From Bactrocera neohumeralis (Eukaryota; Arthropoda; Insecta; Diptera; Tephritidae), in assembly GCF_024586455.1 (NCBI RefSeq), contig NC_065921.1, positions 4,774,001-4,838,000 of the forward strand: DNA of 64,000 bases, read 5' to 3'. Every line of letters starts with the position of its first letter. Within the stretch, counting starts at the first letter, position 1. Of this stretch, positions 1 to 11,215 are shown piece by piece. The position numbers were made by a program, and so were the translations under genes. The notes under the pieces are model-generated. The model was not told where the DNA came from, made no database searches, and saw only the letters and a program-made list of their open reading frames with translations.

Positions 1-1910
1 GTTACACTGTTTGTACTCGTATGTGTTTAACATGCTCATACAAAGGTGTACATACAACAGCCGTTTAGCCTTACATGTAATCTCAGTCAAGCAATTATAA
101 AGTGATTGCCGGAAGCATTTCGTTTGGCTCAGTAAGATTTTGTGTCGGAAAATTAGTTTCTCTTTATTAGAAAGCACGCAGTGAAAGACTTATAGTAAAA
201 GGAGTAAGTCATTAAAATAAATTATCGCTTTTGGGCTAAAACTGGTGCAAGCAAGAAATATCTTTAAATTATTTTTACTTTTAGAATGTACACCGAAATT
301 ATTTTTTACAAAAGTAAATCGTAGTAAATTCGAGAAATGATTGATAGGACATTATATCGTATCATATCGAGTAAATTAAAGTGACATCACGCCACAATAT
401 TACTTTACATCACATATCATATTAGATCCCATTATAATCTATTTGTGCCATTACGTCATACATCCATCATATTACATCAAAGACACATCATATGAAGTCA
501 CACTTTCATCCGTCCAGTTTCTTTGTTTAAATTAATACAACATAAATATTTTGTATTCTAATTAATCACTTCAACTTGTTCAAACCTGCCTTCACTTTGT
601 AAATTAGCTGAATTAGGAACGGAAAAACATAATTAGTTCTAAAAGTAAGCTGATTAACCATCTCATATCAATACTCTTCTTTATTAACCGCTTACGCGAT
701 TAATATCTCATATCAATAGCATTAACATAAAGAGATATGAAAACATTTATACTCAACTCCTCTCATTTCCATTTATTCTTCCGCTTAAATTGAATACCTT
801 TGGATATCCTCTTGAAATACGTTATCGGTTGCAATTTGCCGAAACTCATAAATAATGCCCTTAAATTATGCGAGCTGCCATTTAAAACGTATAATAAATT
901 AACTTTAAGACAGTTTTGTTGTTGTACGACTATCTGCACTCATCGCGAAGCAGCGATAAAATCGCTTGTGCCAACAACCGCACTGAGACTCCAAAGGTTT
1001 CGATATGTTCAGTTTGAGCCTGCTTCCGTTCTGTTCTAGTGAAAAACATGGCAGTAGCAAGAAAATCTATTATTGATTTTTATTGAATTTCAGTCTACAA
1101 TTGCTTCACAAGTGCGAGTGCGTTTGATGTAGAATATGTTCCTTGTATTGAAAATGTTCACGCTCAGGCAAATTTATATTGGGCGGCTGCTATCTTTCGT
1201 TGGCGCTACGTTTGAACGGGTACAGACGCTTCCTTCCGTAGGCTTAACCGTTTGGAACAATACAAACAAATGTATTCATACGTATAAATGGTTGTAGCAA
1301 TGTATCCTTTGAATTTGCCGGTGAAATCCTTATATGTGATATAAATCGAAAGTGTGAATCAATAAATCAATGGAGCATTTGATATTGGCATAAGAATAGA
1401 TAAGTAAATGCATGGATTAACTGAAGAATGTTACAGGTTTTTGATTACGTATCTGCTTTTGTTTTGCATATTTTATATCAAATGTTATTAAGATAGTGAC
1501 CACCAGGCTTAGAAATATAAGTCATACATAGAGTTGATTTGATGAAAGTCCTCAATGCTAAATGCTTTGATGAAAAGTTAAATTGAACTTTCTTTAGTCT
1601 AACACTTAGTTGACTGTTCGAAAAGTCACTAGTGTTGGCGTTCAGTTGCCAGGAAGCAAAATACAAGTATTGTTCTATACTCGTATAACAATCACATTCT
1701 GTCCTATTTACATATGCATAAGTATGTACCCTCGCTCATGCAGTATGATAAGCAAATATGAACGACAGCTTGCAACAGCTCATCACCTCGCCTCCTTGGC
1801 AAATGTTATCATAAGCAACAAGAAGCTGAAAATTGCGCGAACACTGGCATCGCCTTCACGGATGTGCAAACTTAAGGATGTCGTTGAAGAAGCATGACTA
1901 TAGAGTGTAA
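1..1910 (+). repeat. Segmental duplicon, copy 1 (left end cut by window)
   Basis: This block returns in the same orientation at 23432-25742. Shared landmarks in the same order are the 'gattgccggaagcatttcg' segment (near 107), a run around 'gtgaaagacttatagtaaaa' (near 182), a degenerate ATCA-rich tract, the 'cacttcaacttgttcaaac' segment (near 567), 'gagactccaaagg' (near 985), and the 'acaagaagctgaaaattg' segment (near 1818). Short insertions and deletions separate the copies. A shorter third relative is at 49540-49770. Only small broken frames are present. One 29-codon stretch (1120-1206) keeps phase with the second copy and is treated separately. No transposon ends were seen, so this reads as a segmental duplication or a long unclassified element. 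Confidence 0.85.
345..500. repeat. Degenerate ATCA/ATCAC-rich simple-sequence tract
   Basis: Short words such as 'catatca', 'atcacat' and 'cacatca' recur irregularly without a fixed period, so this is cryptic simplicity rather than a clean microsatellite. Similar tracts lie at 23785-23960 and 48015-48130, and in reverse complement at 35180-35340. The first two belong to the same duplicon; the others may mark further relatives of it. Confidence 0.6.
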
Positions 1911-3338
1911 GCCTCTTATACTCAGCAGTTTGATGATCAAATGCGCAAAATTCGTTCAAATTTATTTGGTTTGTGAGATATGAAAAGTGATTTCTTATAA
2001 TAAGAAGAATTATAAGAAACGACCTTCTTAGGGTACCAGGGGACACGTGTACAAATTCAATCAAATGATTTCACTTGAGAAAGAAACATCCCATAACCAA
2101 TTCAATGAGTTGCAGCAAAACTATCTCTAAGCTGATGAATTAAACATAACATCTATTTTATTGGCTTAACTTTTAATTAGAAAACTTGGTAAATTAGAAA
2201 AATAACAATATTTCCTCTAATAATAAAAATTCTTTTTTTTCAGTGTATCGATGCAATTTCTGTTCGAAAATTTCGTTTCGCTTGACAATTTGCAAATAGA
2301 AACTCTCAACTTAGGGAAGCTGTACGCTCATAAATTTCCTATATCGCCTCGAGCGCTGTATCCCTGTCATTTTGAGAATTTATTTCTCTCAATCTAAAAC
2401 AATATTTTTAATAAGGCGACAAATGTAGCGAGTATATTGTTATGCTTCGAGAATGTGAAGAATTTAGTTTCCAACAAAAACGGGCAATGAAGCATACAAT
2501 CATCAAATATCTTCAATGCAAATATATTGTACTTAGAATTACAGTTTGATCAGATGGTATAGAATATAAAACAAATTAATTTACCCAAATCAGAACAAAA
2601 TTTATTATAGTTTTAACTGAACAGTACTAGACATTTCTTAACACTAGCATTCCATTTTTAATACAATGTTGAATAAATAAGTCTATGCTACTTGAAAAAG
2701 TATAAATGGTTTCATGAAAGTCGTATTTTAATACGTGAATTTAATTGCTAATTTAATACAAATTTAATAGCAGAATTCATTATTTACTTTACACTTATTA
2801 GCATTTACTAAAAGTAAATATACCGTTTTGTTAATTTATATAAATAAATACAAATAAATAACTACAAAAATGTTCATGAAACAGCCCACACAGACTGCAG
2901 CCCTGAGTAAATATATTTGATAACCCTTTTAAGTCTGCTGTGATTTTTACCTGATGCGCCATTTACTAGCGCTTTTTAATTCATAGCAAACTCGAGGGCG
3001 GCTTTAGTTACATCAAGCAAACAAAAAATTTCAACATTGCTCTTTTGGCGATTTTACTTTTTGTCTACATATTTTTTACTATATATCTTTATTTCATTAA
3101 ATTGAGTGCCGGCATTTTAACTGCAATTTTTATATAAAATATGATGCTCTACAAATGACCAAAGCTACATGGAAAATATGCTCGGGCTCTGCACTTTATG
3201 GCCAACAGCATTTTATTTACTTATGGGTGCGCATGAACGCCTACTCTTATATATTTTTACATATTTACACAATCAGATAAAATCTGTACACTATTACGTA
3301 AGCTATCAGTGACGAAGGGCTTAACATTTTTGCACTGG
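1911..3338. other. AT-rich stretch, nothing recognised
   Basis: No coding signature, terminal repeat or RNA gene was seen on either strand. Open frames are short and typical of AT-rich noncoding DNA. Confidence 0.5.
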
Positions 3339-3521
3339 AGTATAGTTTTATTTGTTGTGAATTGGTTTTTGTGTTTTCCAGTATTGCCATTTTTTATTCA
3401 TCAACGCATTTTTGCTGTTCAGATGCCTTTATTTACATTTCTTTCACAATTCGTTTTCGTCACTCTGTTGATTCCAAATTTTTTTAGTTTTTATATTTTG
3501 CTGAGAAAAACAGAAAAAGTA
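3339..3521 (+). repeat. Near-identical dispersed repeat of about 183 bp, copy 1
   Basis: This stretch, from 'agtatagttttatttgttg' to about 'aaacagaaaaagtatt', reappears at 5212-5393 in the same orientation. I count about five substitutions over the whole length, far fewer than in any other duplicated pair in the window. The frame is open in both copies and would encode a hydrophobic peptide, but that follows from T-rich sequence. No inverted or LTR-like ends are visible and the flanks are unrelated. Confidence 0.85.
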
Positions 3522-4769
3522 TTTTGTTGATAAACATATTAGCTCCCATATTTGAAGCACTCATCGTCATAAGTACTGCTTTTGGTTTTTCATCTGAACC
3601 ATTCTTCACCCAATAACCACACGCTCCTAAAGGCGAAGTGTTGGAGAAATACCCCAAAATCAACAGGTTGGCAAAAATGTCAAAATTTAATGGATTTTTC
3701 ATGCAAATTTTTATGATCGAAAGAGGCAAATGTGTCTAGCTGTAAGCGCCAAGATAAGAGTAGAATGCACAAGCAATTGCAATAAAATAAAAATATACGC
3801 GGAACGTAACGCTTACTCTAGGCTAAATGAGCCTTAAAAAAGTAGGATTATAGCTGACTGAAGGCGATAAATAAACGATATTGTTACAGTTAGCTGCGCC
3901 TAATTTAAAGAATTTTTAAGAAATTATTATTTCGGTGAAAATTATATTATAGCACATTTTAACTGATATTTCAAACCAACTCCATGAGGAAAAATACTTC
4001 GATATACATGAACTATTTTGGGAAACATTAATAATTGCCTACACCTTTTCACTCATCGCCTTTATTGCCAGAATTCTTCGGTGTTCGCCGTTGGGGAACC
4101 CAATTTATGCACCATTCAGAACATAATTTTGTCAGAAGGCCAGATGGAGGATCTTCTCCTATTGGATTGTGCAAACGCACTTACTTAGGTGTAGCCGGTC
4201 TCACTTATACAGAAGTATTCCTTCGAAAATGGCGATATTCATCATCCACCCTCTGGTCCTGACATGCAATGTTGTTCAACGGAAAGGAGAGGTATTTTAC
4301 TGAAAGAAATAAATTTTAAATGATAGCCTTTAATTTTAATTAAGTGCATTTTCGAAACACAGCAAGAAGAAAAGATCATTTAAATATTTAGGTATTTTCA
4401 AAATAGTTTTAACCGGTTTTTTAACGTTCTTAGGCTTCAGTCCTTATTTAGGGATAGTGAAAAAGTAGTATGCTGCAGATATTATTTATTTTATCCATAT
4501 AAATATATTTATGTTTGTATATGCCATGCGCAAATATGCTGGTATTTGTTCCTTTTAGTATACTTGAGACAATAAAAACTGCTATTGAAAATTAATTACC
4601 TCGTTAAGTTATGGGTAAATGTAGACATTTAAATTTAAGAAGCTTTTCTCGTAACGTGATTCGATATCCTCTTTTCTCCCACCAAAATTTAAAGCCAACG
4701 GTATCAAAACTGCAGACGTTAGCAAAATACGTTAAAATCTTAGGAAATCCACACTATTTAATCGCTGCA
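3522..4769. other. Unassigned stretch with two unidentified open frames
   Basis: On the minus strand about 3720-3534 is open and of fairly ordinary composition, with the segment SPLGACGYWVKNGSDEKPK. On the plus strand 4035-4262 is open without a convincing start. I recognise neither, and neither is bounded by clear splice sites. They could be fragments of an unidentified mobile element or chance frames. The rest is AT-rich and featureless. Confidence 0.3.
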
Positions 4770-5205
4770 AGAAGCCAAATTGAATTTACCACAAAATTTG
4801 CCGTTAGCAATTTGACGTTAAATCACGCTGTTAGACAATGTGTTACAGTGCGTAGGGGAGTGAAAAAGCAGAACTACTTGAGTGTCGGTTGAGCAACAAT
4901 TTAATGGAGCGGAAGATTCCACGGATTCGTTTAAGCTTACTGCAAACTACTAAGCAACTGCAAGCAATGAAATGAACAGAAGGCTCGTTGAAGTGGCAGA
5001 GCAAGAGCAAATGATGAATGAAAATGTTTTTATTTCATGCGTTCCTTCAAGTAGTTGAAGTAAATTTTTTATTGCTGGCAATTACAGTGTATATTGTAAT
5101 AATCGCAGCAGAGACTAAGTTGTAACTTAATAATCATGAAAAAAATTTTTGTTGGTGAACGTTAAATTTTCGCGAAGTTTACTCAAAATGTAATGTTTTG
5201 TACTC
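4770..5205 (+). repeat. Diverged dispersed duplication, copy 1 (partner 31795-32198)
   Basis: Shared words in the same order are 'gttagcaatttgacg', 'gagcaacaatttaatgg', a 'tttatgcgttcctt'-like segment, 'gactaagttgtaa', and 'cgttaaattttcgcgaa' (with changes). The copies are clearly diverged. The partner ends abruptly at a reversed mariner fragment, while this copy runs on to 5205, just before the near-identical 183-bp repeat at 5212. Confidence 0.75.
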
Positions 5206-5211
5206 AACAAA

Positions 5212-5393
5212 AGTATAGTTTTATTTGTTGTGAATTGGTTTTTGTGTTTTCCAGTATTGTCATTTTTTATTCGTCAACGCATTTTTGCTGTTCAGATGCC
5301 TTTATTTACATTTCTTTCACAATTCGTTTTCGTCACTCTGTTGATTCCAAATTTTTTTAGTTTATATACTTTGCTGAGAAAAACAGAAAATGT
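5212..5393 (+). repeat. Near-identical dispersed repeat of about 183 bp, copy 2
   Basis: This is the second copy of 3339-3521. Differences I can see are at 'gcc/gtc', 'attcat/attcgt', 'tttttat/tttatat', 'attttg/actttg' and 'aaaaag/aaaatg'. Its 5' edge is at 'agtatag' and its 3' edge at 'gtatt', the same points as in copy 1. That suggests one defined unit moved or was duplicated recently. Confidence 0.85.
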
Positions 5394-8300
5394 ATTACTC
5401 GTATTACTCGTATACTTATTCTAAGCTCTAATTAAATCATATTTTCTGAACCTATTTATCCATTTTCCGGTAAGTGAATAAAAGTAAAGCTGTGTATCCG
5501 AGTCTCATACTACTACTACTTTCAACGACTTTTGATGATACTAAATACCGAATATTTGAATAAATAGAAAATTCTATATTGCTGTATGTTGCATTCCAGA
5601 TGACATTAATAGACAATTAAGAAAAATGAATATTTCTGGCCAAACTATGTAAATATTTCTTACATTCAAAATATATACTATAATAGAAGCACTTGGCTGT
5701 GATAAATGGCGAATAGGATATACATAGGTCAAGGATAACTGAGAACAAATTGACCTTGTACTAATGAATAACTTGAAATTTTAACTAAGATGGATGGAAC
5801 TTGGTTAGTTTGACACAATGAAAGAACTTTATTTTATTACGTTTGGCCAATGGAAAATATATATATAGTTTCTCAGCAATTCAATTTGATAAATGGAGTA
5901 AGCATTAACTGTCAATAAGCTCTGAATTTAAGCTCGCATCAAAATCTTCCCAAATTTCTAAATATCAATTCGGCTAAACAGCACAAATGGTGTGTGTATG
6001 CCCAATTAAAGTATAAATTGTTAGACAAGTATACCATGTGAATATCAACTGTTAAATTTTTTTGCAAGTATGTTAGAGCTTTAAGGAATTATATAAATTC
6101 AGGTGTAAAATAATTTATAAACAATTCGAGTGTATAGCAATTTCCGTATAGTAACGTATACGCACTGGAGGCTGCGCAAGAAACTCATCTGTCACATCGA
6201 AGGAAACAAAACTTCTTAAACAAACTGGTTTGTACATGTGTGTACATTGTATAATAAACTAGCCTACATATATATATATTTACTTCTGTATATTTGCTCT
6301 TATCAAACCTCTGTGGTACTATAATCGTTTATTGTTTACACACCATTTAGTTAAGGTTTTTTCAAGGAAAGCGAAAGTAATTAGCAGCTGTATTGGGCAC
6401 TTACATTCCCTACAGAGTAGCAGCTTAACGTTCACGCTCGGTTTGTTCATATCAATATTTGCAAATATATAAACTAAAACTGTATACAGGGTGTTTAAGC
6501 TGGAAGAAGTAGCTTGCATGAGCTAATGTTTAGGAAAGATTTGGTTATAAATAATCAATAATATGTTATATAATGAAATAAAGGTTTTAGAATTATAATG
6601 CGAGAAAGAAAGCAAAATGTATGTTCCTTTGTGGTAAATTTCGGAGATTTCTTCTAATCGAATGCCTGAGATTTTGAGTTTATCACATGTCGGACCTTTT
6701 ATATAATTTATGGAAGTGTAAAAATATCGTTATATTGACAACAATAAGTTTAAATGAAATTTTTCTTGAAATTTGTATTCATATTGAAATTCCTATTCAT
6801 AAGTTGCATTTTGATTGATAACAAATAATAAGATGAAGCAGATGAGATCTTCTGGGAACTTCTCCTTTACAAATAGTTAGCTTTTGAGTTTCATGTCTCT
6901 GCTGTATTTCCTCAACACATTTTTAGTGAAGTTTTTACAAAAAATTATATACTGAAAAATGAAAAATGTTTAACCTTTTCAGCCGGAATCAGTTTCATTT
7001 AACATAGTTTTTTTCCATCTGATAACACTAGCAAGTTACCTTTTGGTGCATACACACATATCTAAGTTCGTCAGACAATTCATAGTCAAATTTGCAGCTG
7101 CAAACGACAGACACAATGTTGATAAATCACATGGAGACAAGTAAAAGTTTTCAGCAGATAAATATATATGGCTTACACATGCGGGTTTAACACAATCGAA
7201 AAATACGCTATTCAAACAAGAGTGGCAGACAGATGTCTGCAGGAGTTGGCATGAAATGGTTAAGCACATTTCTGGTAAAGTGATAAAAAGAAAAATTCCC
7301 TTTCCGCCCTTTATGCATATGCAAATGCTCATTCATTTATTAACATTCACATATTTTTATGCTGGTAGACTGTGTAAAGAAAAATATATTTCAGTGTTTG
7401 TAGTGTGTCTCAAAACTGAGCATGCGCTTGCCAACATTGATGGGAAAAAAATCCACGGAAATATTTCCATTTTATTATACTCTTCAACGTTGCATTTCAC
7501 AATCGCTGCCGTGTCTTTTCACCAGCATCCTTCAAATGAATCTGTTTCAAATACATATATAACTGAATATTTCAACATATGAGAAAGCGTTTTCGACAAA
7601 ATATATTAAAAATTTTTAGACTTTTTATTTAATATATTTATATGTCCTCTTTTAGCAAAAATTATTAGTGTCTACATATGTAACTTTGTAACTTTTTACA
7701 CATGACATGATGACCTAAAAGCATTTGCCAGCGTTTTTAAACATTTTTATTCATCGTTTACATTGGTGTTAGAAATATAACTTTGTAAAAAGTTTTGCGA
7801 AATGAGCTTTTTTTGAGAATTATTTGAAGTTATTTAACTAAAAGATGTAGAATTTTTGTACAATAAAATGGCGTATATGCCAAGAAGGGTTGCTGACAGC
7901 AAGTAAAGAAATGAAAGATATGCATATTGGAATATTTTAGTGAAATGAATTGTAAAAGGCTCTTTTGCGCGCCTATTTGTTTGCCACTTTTTGTAACATT
8001 CCGTTTGGAGCTGAAATTTCAGTTTTTTTTTGCCAAAATAATTTTTTGGTTTTAATTTTTAATTTTATTTAATATTATGATTATTTGAGGTTAGCATATG
8101 CAGTTGTTTAGACATATATAGTATATATATATACTTATAAATTTTGATTATCTTTGAAGTAGAATATACTTAAGAAAGCTAGGTCCCGGGATATGTTGTT
8201 AATAGACGTGCTTGTTATTTTCAGTTTACAGTACTATGTTAATCGCACGTACGCATATTAATAGGATTAAAAGAAGGAATATTTTAGATTTGCTTGGGGG

Positions 8301-8414
8301 AGACACCCCTCGAGTAAATTGCATATATGATTTGACTCTAAAATTCACAAACTACTTGATTAGTTATAAATTTGCATGGTTCAGAAGGTAAGATTAGGTT
8401 ATTCTAGTTCAAGA
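5394..8414. other. AT-rich stretch, nothing recognised
   Basis: Both strands were read for transposase, reverse transcriptase, tRNA and splice-bounded coding signatures and none was found. A frame at 7256-7582 is open for 108 codons but has no recognisable motif, and its overlapping antisense frame is similar in length. Confidence 0.45.
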
Positions 8415-8965
8415 GAAATAGTCATCCTCCAGGATGCCTGCTCTTGACGTGAATTTCAATAGGTTCTGCGGCCGCACTATCGACACCTCTTCCAGAGTTA
8501 CATACTGTAAGGCCCCCAAATGTTTGAAGCGTTGTCTTGCAAGTGCACCAGATGTGCTCCATTCTGTCCTTGATGCCTTGATCTGTCAGCCTCATTCTGC
8601 AAGCATGTGTCGCCACGGGGCTTTGACCAGTGCATATGCCAAAAATGTTCCTATAGTCTCTTTAAATGAAGAGTGATCAGCAACTTTGTGTACTTTTGAG
8701 CTACCGCTTTGCACATGACTTTTGCAGATTTACAACCTGATAGATCATTCTATTGAATTTTAAACTTTTTTGTCATGTTTTTGTCCACATCGTCGATAAC
8801 ACAATGGATGTGTTTACCAATGTTGATCACGTTATCGGATGGCAACCGTATACGACTCTTGGCAATCTCATCCACTATCCCTGAATGACATCAATGCCTT
8901 TATGGCCTGGCACTCAGTGGAACTGAAGATGCTTGTTTCTAGCAACACTACAACCCTGCTTTTCA
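8415..8965 (-). pseudogene. Non-LTR retrotransposon remnant: RNase H and C-terminal region
   Basis: On the minus strand a broken reading frame first gives VPGHKGID (about 8917-8894), the motif of the RNase H domain of jockey/I/R1/LOA-type non-LTR elements. Frameshifted text follows, then a stretch starting TGQSPVATHACRMRLTD (about 8631-8580) and EHIWCTCKTTLQTFG (about 8556-8512). These match the known layout after the RNase H domain: a 'TGH-P-GTHA-R-G' block followed by a cysteine- and histidine-bearing 'E-HxxC-C-AL' block. Stops and frameshifts interrupt the frame throughout. No reverse transcriptase, endonuclease or poly(A) tail is visible in the flanks, so only a 5'-truncated, decayed tail remains. 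The clade is not assigned. Confidence 0.75.
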
Positions 8966-9698
8966 AGATATTTCAAGAAATGTTGATTTTGCAAGAAATG
9001 TTATAACTCTGGTGTATGCATGGTTCCAAATCCGAAAATGTTGATGCTCCAAAAGTGAATGCCTTCAAATTAAATATTCTTTAGAAAAGGCATATCCATA
9101 TACGAATATGTTCTACGTACGAGTACTTACTTATTATTATTATATATCACTTTTTCGAAACAAAAACAAGAAATCTCCTTTTTCACGTGCTTAAGTGATG
9201 GGTGGTAATAACAGGTTCAAACTCTGCGTGCTCATAAAGCTAAACAGGATTGCTTCACATATTGCGCATGCGGAATGCGTGTCTCAAGGAATATGGTCTT
9301 TTTCCTTGTTTCCGTTTACATCGTGGTCGTCGCGAGGCGTCGAGGGCGGCTACAAATCTATTCTGGAAGCAAAAAAACTTTCCTTTTTCCCCCATCAACA
9401 ATCTGAAGCTAAGGGAAGGTGTGCTTTTGCACACGGACACAGACTCACATACGATGGAAAATGGTGGACAAAACTAAAGGAACCAATTTCAGCAAACGTT
9501 GAACATTCGCATTTGCGGATATTTTCTGCCTACTGTATAGAAGGAAAGTATAGAAGGATGACTGGTCATGTTGTTTGTTAGCTAAATTCTGAATCTGTAT
9601 ATATCGATGCTAAAAAGATGCACCGTTTTAAGCCAGTTGAACATGCAGCCGGTATAAGCGCATAACTTCATTTTAACAAGAAATTCAATTCTTATTAT
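8966..9698. other. Unassigned stretch with an open frame at 9195-9581
   Basis: The plus frame at 9195-9581 is open for 128 codons, and its minus and second plus frames are also partly open. I see no domain, signal peptide or splice signal in it. The block around 9290-9470 is less AT-rich than its surroundings, so it could be an old exon or a piece of an unidentified repeat. No function is proposed. Confidence 0.25.
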
Positions 9699-10770
9699 TT
9701 TTATACTCTCGCAACAATGTTGCTCACGAGAGTATTATAGTTTTGTTCACATAACGGTTGTTTGTAAGTCCTAAAACTAAAAGAGTCAGATATAGGGTTA
9801 TGTAGGGTTATGTATACCAAAGTGATCAGGGTGACGAGTAGAGTTGAAATCCGGATGTCCGTCCGTCCGTCTGTCCGTCCGTCCGTCCGTGCAAGCTGTA
9901 ACTTGAGTAAAAATTGAGATATCATGATGAAACTTGATACACGTATTCCTTGGTTCCATAAGAAGGTTAAGTTCGAAGATGGGCAAAATCGGCCTACTGC
10001 CACGCCCACAAAATGGCGGAAACCGAAAACCTATAAAGTGTCACAACTAAGCCATAAATAAAGATATTAAAGTGAAACTTGACACAAAGGATCGTATTAG
10101 GGAGGGGCATATTTGGACGTAATTTTTTTGGAAAAGTGGGCGTGGCCCCGTCCCCTACTAAGTTTTTTGTACGTATCTCGGAAACTACTATAGCTATGTC
10201 AACCAAACTCTACAGAGTCATTTTCTTCAGGCATTTCCATATACAGTTCAAAAATGGAAGAAATCGGATAATAACCACGCCCACCTCCCATAAAAAGGTT
10301 ATGTTGAAAATCACTAAAAGTGCGTTAACCAACTAACAAAAAACGTCAGAAACACTAAATTTTACGGAAGAAATTGCAGAAGGAAGCTGCACCCAGGCTT
10401 TTTTTAAAAATTGAAAATGGGCGTGGCCTCGCCCACTTATGGACCAAAAACCATATCTCAGGAACTACTCGACCGATTTCAATGAAATTCGGTATATAAT
10501 ATTTTCTTAACACCCTGATGACATGTACGAAGTATAGGTGAAATCGGTTCACAACCACGCCTTCTTCCAATATAACGCTATTTTGAATTCCATCTGATGC
10601 CTTCTCTGTATAATATATACATTAGGAACCAATGATGATAGCGGAATAAAACTTTACACAAATACGGTATTTGAAAAATATGTAAATTACGTATAATGAA
10701 ATCTCGATTATCACTTTATCATGCGAGAGTATAAAATGTTCGGTGACACCCGAACTTACCCTTCCTTACT
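9699..10770 (+). mobile_element. Interspersed hairpin-ended (GTCC)n element, apparently near full length
   Basis: The block opens with a nested palindrome at 9703-9735 (stem atactctcg/cgagagtat, inner stem gcaaca/tgttgc). It closes with tgcgagagtataaaa at 10722-10736, the exact complement of ttttatactctcgca at 9699-9713. A second hairpin follows at 10738-10755 (gttcgg/ccgaac) and then a pyrimidine-rich tail. Internally there is a GTCC tract, several 'gggcgtggc' and 'ccacgccc' words, and repeated 'aaatcgg' phrases. There is no convincing protein-coding frame. I recognise this layout as a common non-autonomous repeat of tephritid flies, broadly similar to mini-me or Helitron-related elements. 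The family name is not certain, and the exact right end is a guess. Confidence 0.75.
9857..9891 (+). repeat. (GTCC)n microsatellite within the interspersed element
   Basis: About eight GTCC/GTCT units run in tandem with one interruption. GTCY tracts of this kind are a known internal feature of dipteran mini-me-type elements. Confidence 0.9.
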
Positions 10771-10926
10771 TGTTTATTAATAAATAATATTCAAAAGAAA
10801 CTCAAAAAAATGATCGAGCTTAACATATTCATTTCTTTGCATTTTATATTTCAAGAAATCATTTTTTTACATATCTAAATAAAATGAATCATGCTTGCTT
10901 ATGAAAGAGTAATTTAATTTCAGCAA

Positions 10927-11215
10927 AATTTACGATATGTTCCCGGTTGTAAAGCTCTCAACACTCGGTTGTATGTGAAGTTTAATGGAAGCCAATGACA
11001 GCTGTTGCATCTACTGAAGTCAACTCATTACTTTATGGTGAAGGAGAGTAATGTGACACTAAGTGCATTTCACTTTAATACACAACCACATATTTATGTA
11101 CGTAGTCCTGTCTGTGCATGCTATCTGGCTTTCCTTGAGCAACGCAACAGCTGTTGCAGTAAAGGGCTGCAAAACGTGGTTACGCTGTATTAAATTACAT
11201 AAATCGACAATAAAT
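10927..11215 (+). repeat. Diverged dispersed duplication, copy 1 (partner 47585-47870)
   Basis: Shared segments in the same order and orientation are 'cggttgtaaagctctcaacactc' (with changes), 'aatgacagctgttgca', 'caacagctgttg', and 'aacgtggtt'. The two copies are clearly diverged, and no shared open frame is maintained between them. The repeated CAGCTG words are E-box-like and occur in both copies, but that alone says nothing about function. Confidence 0.75.

Noticed and set aside
3309..3530. Hydrophobic 73-codon frame as a membrane protein
   Set aside because: It falls in the T-rich 183-bp repeat. The second copy's frame is similar only because the DNA is nearly identical, so this is not independent evidence of coding.
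9195..9581. 128-codon plus-strand frame as a gene
   Set aside because: No domain, no start context or splice structure, and overlapping frames on both strands are also open. Kept only as an unassigned stretch.
9857..9891. Regular GTCC units as a CRISPR-like array
   Set aside because: The units are contiguous tetranucleotides with no spacers; this is a microsatellite in an interspersed repeat of a eukaryotic genome.
10079..10570. Several open frames within the (GTCC)n element
   Set aside because: They have no motif, occur on both strands and arise in a repeat with no known product.
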